A stretch of 9,550 nucleotides of DNA from Fusobacteriota bacterium. GTDB lineage: Bacteria; Fusobacteriota; Fusobacteriia; JAPLKR01. The stretch's first letter is position 1. The number at the start of each line of letters is the position of its first letter. The translations under genes and the position numbers were made by a program. A model generated the notes under the pieces. That model saw only the letters and a program-made list of their open reading frames with translations. It ran no database searches and was not told the origin of the DNA. Shown piece after piece: positions 7,732 through 9,550 of this stretch. The DNA lies in the NCBI GenBank assembly GCA_026387965.1, contig JAPLKR010000075.1, positions 1 to 9,550 on the forward strand. Direction: 5' to 3'.

Positions 7732-7751
7732 TTTCTACCTCCTCAACAAAT

Positions 7752-7778
7752 CTAGCAATCCATCCATTCGTTTGCTAA
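7752..7778 (-). promoter_or_regulatory. CIRCE-like operator 2, at the clpB transcription start
   Basis: Read on the minus strand the arms are TTAGCAAAC and GATTGCTAG, separated by nine bases, compared with the CIRCE consensus TTAGCACTC-N9-GAGTGCTAA. Each arm differs from consensus at two positions, but arm length and the N9 spacing are kept. It begins about five bases after the -10 hexamer and covers the expected transcription start, where bound HrcA would block initiation. It is weaker than the upstream copy. Confidence 0.7.
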
Positions 7779-7782
7779 GGTT

Positions 7783-7811
7783 ATTATAACACCGTTTTAG
7801 CACTCTGTCAA
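7783..7811 (-). promoter_or_regulatory. Perfect consensus promoter of clpB
   Basis: On the minus strand TTGACA (7806-7811) and TATAAT (7783-7788) are both exact consensus with a 17-base spacer. Transcription would start near 7776, giving a leader of about 45 bases. The -35 lies inside the N9 of one CIRCE site and a second CIRCE-like site covers the start, so a very strong promoter is placed under double repression. Confidence 0.9.
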
Positions 7812-7823
7812 GTTGATTGCTAA
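7797..7823 (-). promoter_or_regulatory. CIRCE operator 1 (HrcA site) over the clpB -35
   Basis: Arms on the minus strand are TTAGCAATC and GAGTGCTAA separated by nine bases; only one of the eighteen arm positions differs from the HrcA-binding CIRCE consensus and its spacing is exact. The spacer holds the -35 TTGACA itself. This is strong evidence that clpB is controlled by the HrcA heat-shock repressor. Confidence 0.92.
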
Positions 7824-7837
7824 AATATTTGATGTGT

Positions 7838-7861
7838 AAAAAAAACTAGTTCTCTAGGGTT
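7838..7861 (-). terminator. Weak candidate terminator after the DUF1456 gene
   Basis: On the minus strand CTAG-AGAA-CTAG, extended by AA/TT across a two-base bulge, is followed at once by eight T residues (7838-7845). The stop codon TAG (7846-7848) is in the stem. The hairpin is short and AT-rich, so read-through into the clpB promoter region is likely. Confidence 0.3.
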
Positions 7862-8322
7862 CTCTCTTCATCTCTGTATTTAATCGCTAATCCTTTTAAA
7901 AAATTCCTTAAATATCTGTCTCCGCACTCTTTATAATTTTTATGGTTTTCTGCTCTAAATATAGAAGTTAATTCTGGTTTTGAAACATCAATTCCAGAAA
8001 GTTCAAAAACTTCATGCATCTCTTCACTGCTAAAGCTCAAAGCAATCTTAAGTTTTTTCATTATCAAGTTATTACTTACTTTTTCTTTCATATCTCGCTC
8101 TTTATCACTTGGCCCACGCTTCGAAATAATGAGTCCATTTAAAAAAGATAAAAACATAGGATTTCCTATTGTAGAAAAATCCGGATTCTCATCTTTTTTC
8201 AAATAATTGCTCACCTCTTCCCTATCCGCTTCTTTTCCTGAAAGAGCAAAAATTTTGATCATCTTGTCATCGGATAAATTTAAAGCATACCTAATTTTTC
8301 TTAATACATCATTGTTTGTCAT
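7846..8322 (-). CDS. DUF1456 (YehS-like) family protein
   Basis: This 158-residue soluble protein is built from two tandem copies of one helical unit. The first (about 3-65) reads NDVLRKIRYALNLSDDKMIKIFALSG and ends FLSFLNGLII. The second (about 86-146) reads LIMKKLKIALSFSSEEMHEVFELSG and ends YLRNFLKGLAI. This duplication and the ALxLSDxxMxxIFxLSG pattern match the DUF1456/YehS family, whose biochemical function is unknown. There is no signal peptide or membrane segment, so it is probably cytoplasmic. AAGGAG lies five bases before the ATG. The gene starts 16 bases after the stop of the upstream GH3-like gene, so the two are almost certainly co-transcribed. The clpB operator region begins just beyond its stop codon. 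Confidence 0.85.
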   Translation of the reverse strand: MTNNDVLRKIRYALNLSDDKMIKIFALSGKEADREEVSNYLKKDENPDFSTIGNPMFLSFLNGLIISKRGPSDKERDMKEKVSNNLIMKKLKIALSFSSEEMHEVFELSGIDVSKPELTSIFRAENHKNYKECGDRYLRNFLKGLAIKYRDEERTLEN

Positions 8323-8338
8323 TGTAACTCCTTATTTT

Positions 8339-9235
8339 TTAATTATAATACAAAACATTTCCATTTAATGTTTTCTTATCGTATAAACAATTTAAATTTT
8401 CATAGTAGTTTTTTTTTAAACTTTGTTCTTGAATAAACATCCCTAGTCGACTACTTGAACGTGTCACAGCATATTCAAGTTGACTATCTTTTAAACACTT
8501 AAGGTAAATAGCATTGAATATCTTTTCTATCTCTGTAAAATATTTTCTATTTTTAAAAACAATTGGAATCTTTATACAATCTACCCCAGAGAGTAATCCC
8601 ATTGAAATCATCAGATCACTATTTAAACCCTCTCCGCTGTTTTCACTAATATCCATATCAACAATAACTGTGTGATTTCCATACAGTGGGCGTATTTTTG
8701 TTTCAATATATTTTCGAGTATTATGAATTTTTTTTCCTAAATAATGTGAGTGAAGATGACTCGGGCTATCACTCTCTAAATTTAAGTTTGAGAGTTGAAT
8801 GAATCTACTACTTTTCTCATCATTTTGGTGATAATTTTTCTCTTGTGTAATGGGATGACACAATTGTATCTCTTCATCTTTAATGCCATAAATCACATCT
8901 TCGCAATATCTCTCTTTGGTTACTACAATAACATCAACTTGAAGCAATTTAATTTTTTCTCTAATTTCTAAGCCTTTTTGATAGTTCATCGCTCCTGTTT
9001 TCAAAGTCGAATCTAACTGAAAATAGATAATGAGCGATGGCTTTTTTAGTTTTCTAACTAATTCTACTAACTCCGAAGAAATCTCAAAAATATTTTTTAT
9101 CTTCAACATAATACCACCAAAATGAATTCTAGAGAGTAAATTTACATAATCAACAGAATAGTGTCGCAACAGCTCTAAATCTACTTCCAATATCATTACT
9201 TGGGAAAGTTTTTTTCTAAGCGTCATTTTAATCAT
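8339..9235 (-). CDS. Diverged NagZ/GH3-like protein, probably not a normal glycosidase
   Basis: The 298-residue product has no signal peptide. Several segments fall in the order expected of a glycoside hydrolase family 3 / NagZ barrel: MTLRKKLSQVMIL (4-16) like the usual start; HFGGIMLKIKNI (38-49) like GGIILFxRNI; KGLEIREKIKLLQVDVIVV (87-105) like the segment around GINMNFAPVLD; IRPLYGNHTVIVDMDIS (181-197) like the LR-LGFxGVVITDDLSM nucleophile segment; MISMGLLSGVDCIKIP (209-224) like AxxAGxDxxLxP; and a closing helix like ERIDxSVRRIL. The substrate motif DQEGG is replaced by FQLDS (72-76) and KHFPGHG is absent, so ordinary N-acetyl-glucosaminidase activity seems unlikely, although an Asp (193 or 195) remains near the nucleophile position. 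This assignment is by eye. GGAGGT lies six bases before the ATG at 9235; an alternative in-frame ATG is at 9226. It leads a two-gene unit with DUF1456. Confidence 0.6.
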   Translation of the reverse strand: MIKMTLRKKLSQVMILEVDLELLRHYSVDYVNLLSRIHFGGIMLKIKNIFEISSELVELVRKLKKPSLIIYFQLDSTLKTGAMNYQKGLEIREKIKLLQVDVIVVTKERYCEDVIYGIKDEEIQLCHPITQEKNYHQNDEKSSRFIQLSNLNLESDSPSHLHSHYLGKKIHNTRKYIETKIRPLYGNHTVIVDMDISENSGEGLNSDLMISMGLLSGVDCIKIPIVFKNRKYFTEIEKIFNAIYLKCLKDSQLEYAVTRSSSRLGMFIQEQSLKKNYYENLNCLYDKKTLNGNVLYYN

Positions 9236-9288
9236 TCTTTGACCTCCAATTTTTCCCAGTTTTCTCTGTTTTGTCTACTTGTTATCAA

Positions 9289-9317
9289 ATTATAACGAAC
9301 ATTTTTGACTTTAGCAA
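9289..9317 (-). promoter_or_regulatory. Promoter of the GH3-like/DUF1456 unit
   Basis: On the minus strand TTGCTA (9312-9317, four of six matches) is followed by a 17-base spacer and a perfect TATAAT (9289-9294). The start codon at 9235 is 53 bases downstream of the -10. No CIRCE or other known operator is visible here. Confidence 0.6.
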
Positions 9318-9430
9318 CACAATTCATATTAATTTAATTAAATATTACGCTATTCCTTCGATTTTTGATGACATATATAATGGTGAATTGTATAATTAAG
9401 TGCAACAGAGAAAAATAAAGGTAATAAAAA

Positions 9431-9501
9431 AGCCCATAAGAAGGAAGTCTGTTATAATGTAGGTTACGATCAAACATTAAGGAGACTTTAACTTATGAGC
9501 T
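9431..9501 (+). promoter_or_regulatory. Hairpin enclosing the transposase ribosome site and start codon
   Basis: Three stacked pairings fold the transposase leader. AGCCCATAAG (9431-9440) pairs with CTTATGAGCT (9492-9501, one mismatch, containing the ATG); AAGTCT (9445-9450) pairs with AGACTT (9483-9488, beside the AAGGAG site); TAATG (9455-9459) pairs with CATTA (9475-9479). The left arms lie upstream of the expected transcription start near 9465, so only transcripts entering from outside the element would form the whole structure. Confidence 0.6.
9450..9458 (+). promoter_or_regulatory. Extended -10 promoter of the IS30 transposase
   Basis: TGT followed by a perfect TATAAT (9453-9458) makes an extended -10 element. 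The -35 position at 9430-9435 is poor. Transcription would begin near 9465, about 30 bases before the transposase ATG at 9495. Confidence 0.6.
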
Positions 9502-9550
9502 ATACCCATATTACCATAGAAGAGTGCGAAAGTATACAGATGATGCTTGC
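9495..9550 (+). CDS. IS30-family transposase, N-terminal fragment cut by the window edge
   Basis: The visible reading frame gives MSYTHITIEECESIQMML, which matches the characteristic start of IS30-family transposases (YTHLTxEERxxIxxML), the beginning of the N-terminal helix-turn-helix that binds the element ends. The DDE catalytic core lies beyond the window. AAGGAG at 9479-9484 precedes the ATG by ten bases. Whether the gene is intact cannot be seen. It is divergent from the GH3-like gene, so the element lies just upstream of that unit. Confidence 0.85.
   Translation, partial: MSYTHITIEECESIQMML

Larger units (their letters stand above)
9384..9550 (+). mobile_element. Left end of an IS30-family insertion sequence (truncated by the window)
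   Basis: The right edge holds the 5' part of an IS30-type transposase with its own promoter and ribosome site. The segment starting about 9384 (GGTGAATTGTATAATTAAGT, then GCAACA) resembles the terminal inverted repeat zone of IS30 elements, but this is from general recollection. The true left boundary cannot be fixed without the right end and the target duplication, so the start coordinate is approximate. Confidence 0.55.

Noticed and set aside
9295-9311. CtsR operator upstream of the GH3-like gene
   Set aside because: Only a single AGTCAAA heptad is present; the tandem AGTCAAA-N3-AGTCAAA arrangement is missing.
1-9550. CRISPR array, tRNA or rRNA genes, or a phage or defence island
   Set aside because: No regularly spaced direct repeats, no tRNA cloverleaf or rRNA sequence, and no recognisable defence or phage genes were seen on either strand.

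Overview
The window comes from an AT-rich bacterial chromosome. It shows strong AGGAGG-type ribosome binding sites, near-consensus sigma-70/SigA promoters with 17-base spacers, and HrcA/CIRCE control of clpB. Together with a YkuD-type L,D-transpeptidase, a DUF1456 protein and an anaerobe-type coenzyme A disulfide/persulfide reductase fusion, this fits a low-GC fermentative anaerobe. Fusobacteriota or a low-GC Bacillota relative is my best guess, but no rRNA or other marker gene in the window settles it.

Layout, left to right. 48-1178 (minus): exported TPR-repeat protein. 1179-1371: divergent promoter region. 1372-4207 (plus): two-gene redox/sulfur unit, an 819-residue flavin reductase fused to rhodanese, TusA and DsrE domains, then thioredoxin trxA, closed by a clear intrinsic terminator. 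4253-4335: convergent intergenic region with a perfect AT-rich inverted repeat. 4336-5073 (minus): exported L,D-transpeptidase. 5161-7731 (minus): ClpB disaggregase, with a perfect consensus promoter and two CIRCE operators. 7846-9235 (minus): two-gene unit, a strongly diverged NagZ/GH3-like protein followed by a DUF1456 protein. 9495-9550 (plus): the first codons of an IS30-family transposase, running off the right edge.

Functional reading. The reductase and thioredoxin form a plausible module that moves sulfane sulfur between protein cysteines and reduces persulfides, polysulfides or CoA disulfides with NAD(P)H. ClpB is a heat-shock gene under HrcA. The L,D-transpeptidase and the TPR protein act in the cell envelope. 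The NagZ-like protein looks like a glycosidase fold that has lost its usual catalytic motifs. Most of the window is ordinary housekeeping. The points most worth a second look are the likely read-through-blocking hairpin at the IS30 transposase start, the degenerate GH3-like protein, the four-part sulfur reductase and the paired CIRCE sites. I did not find a convincing new multi-gene system.
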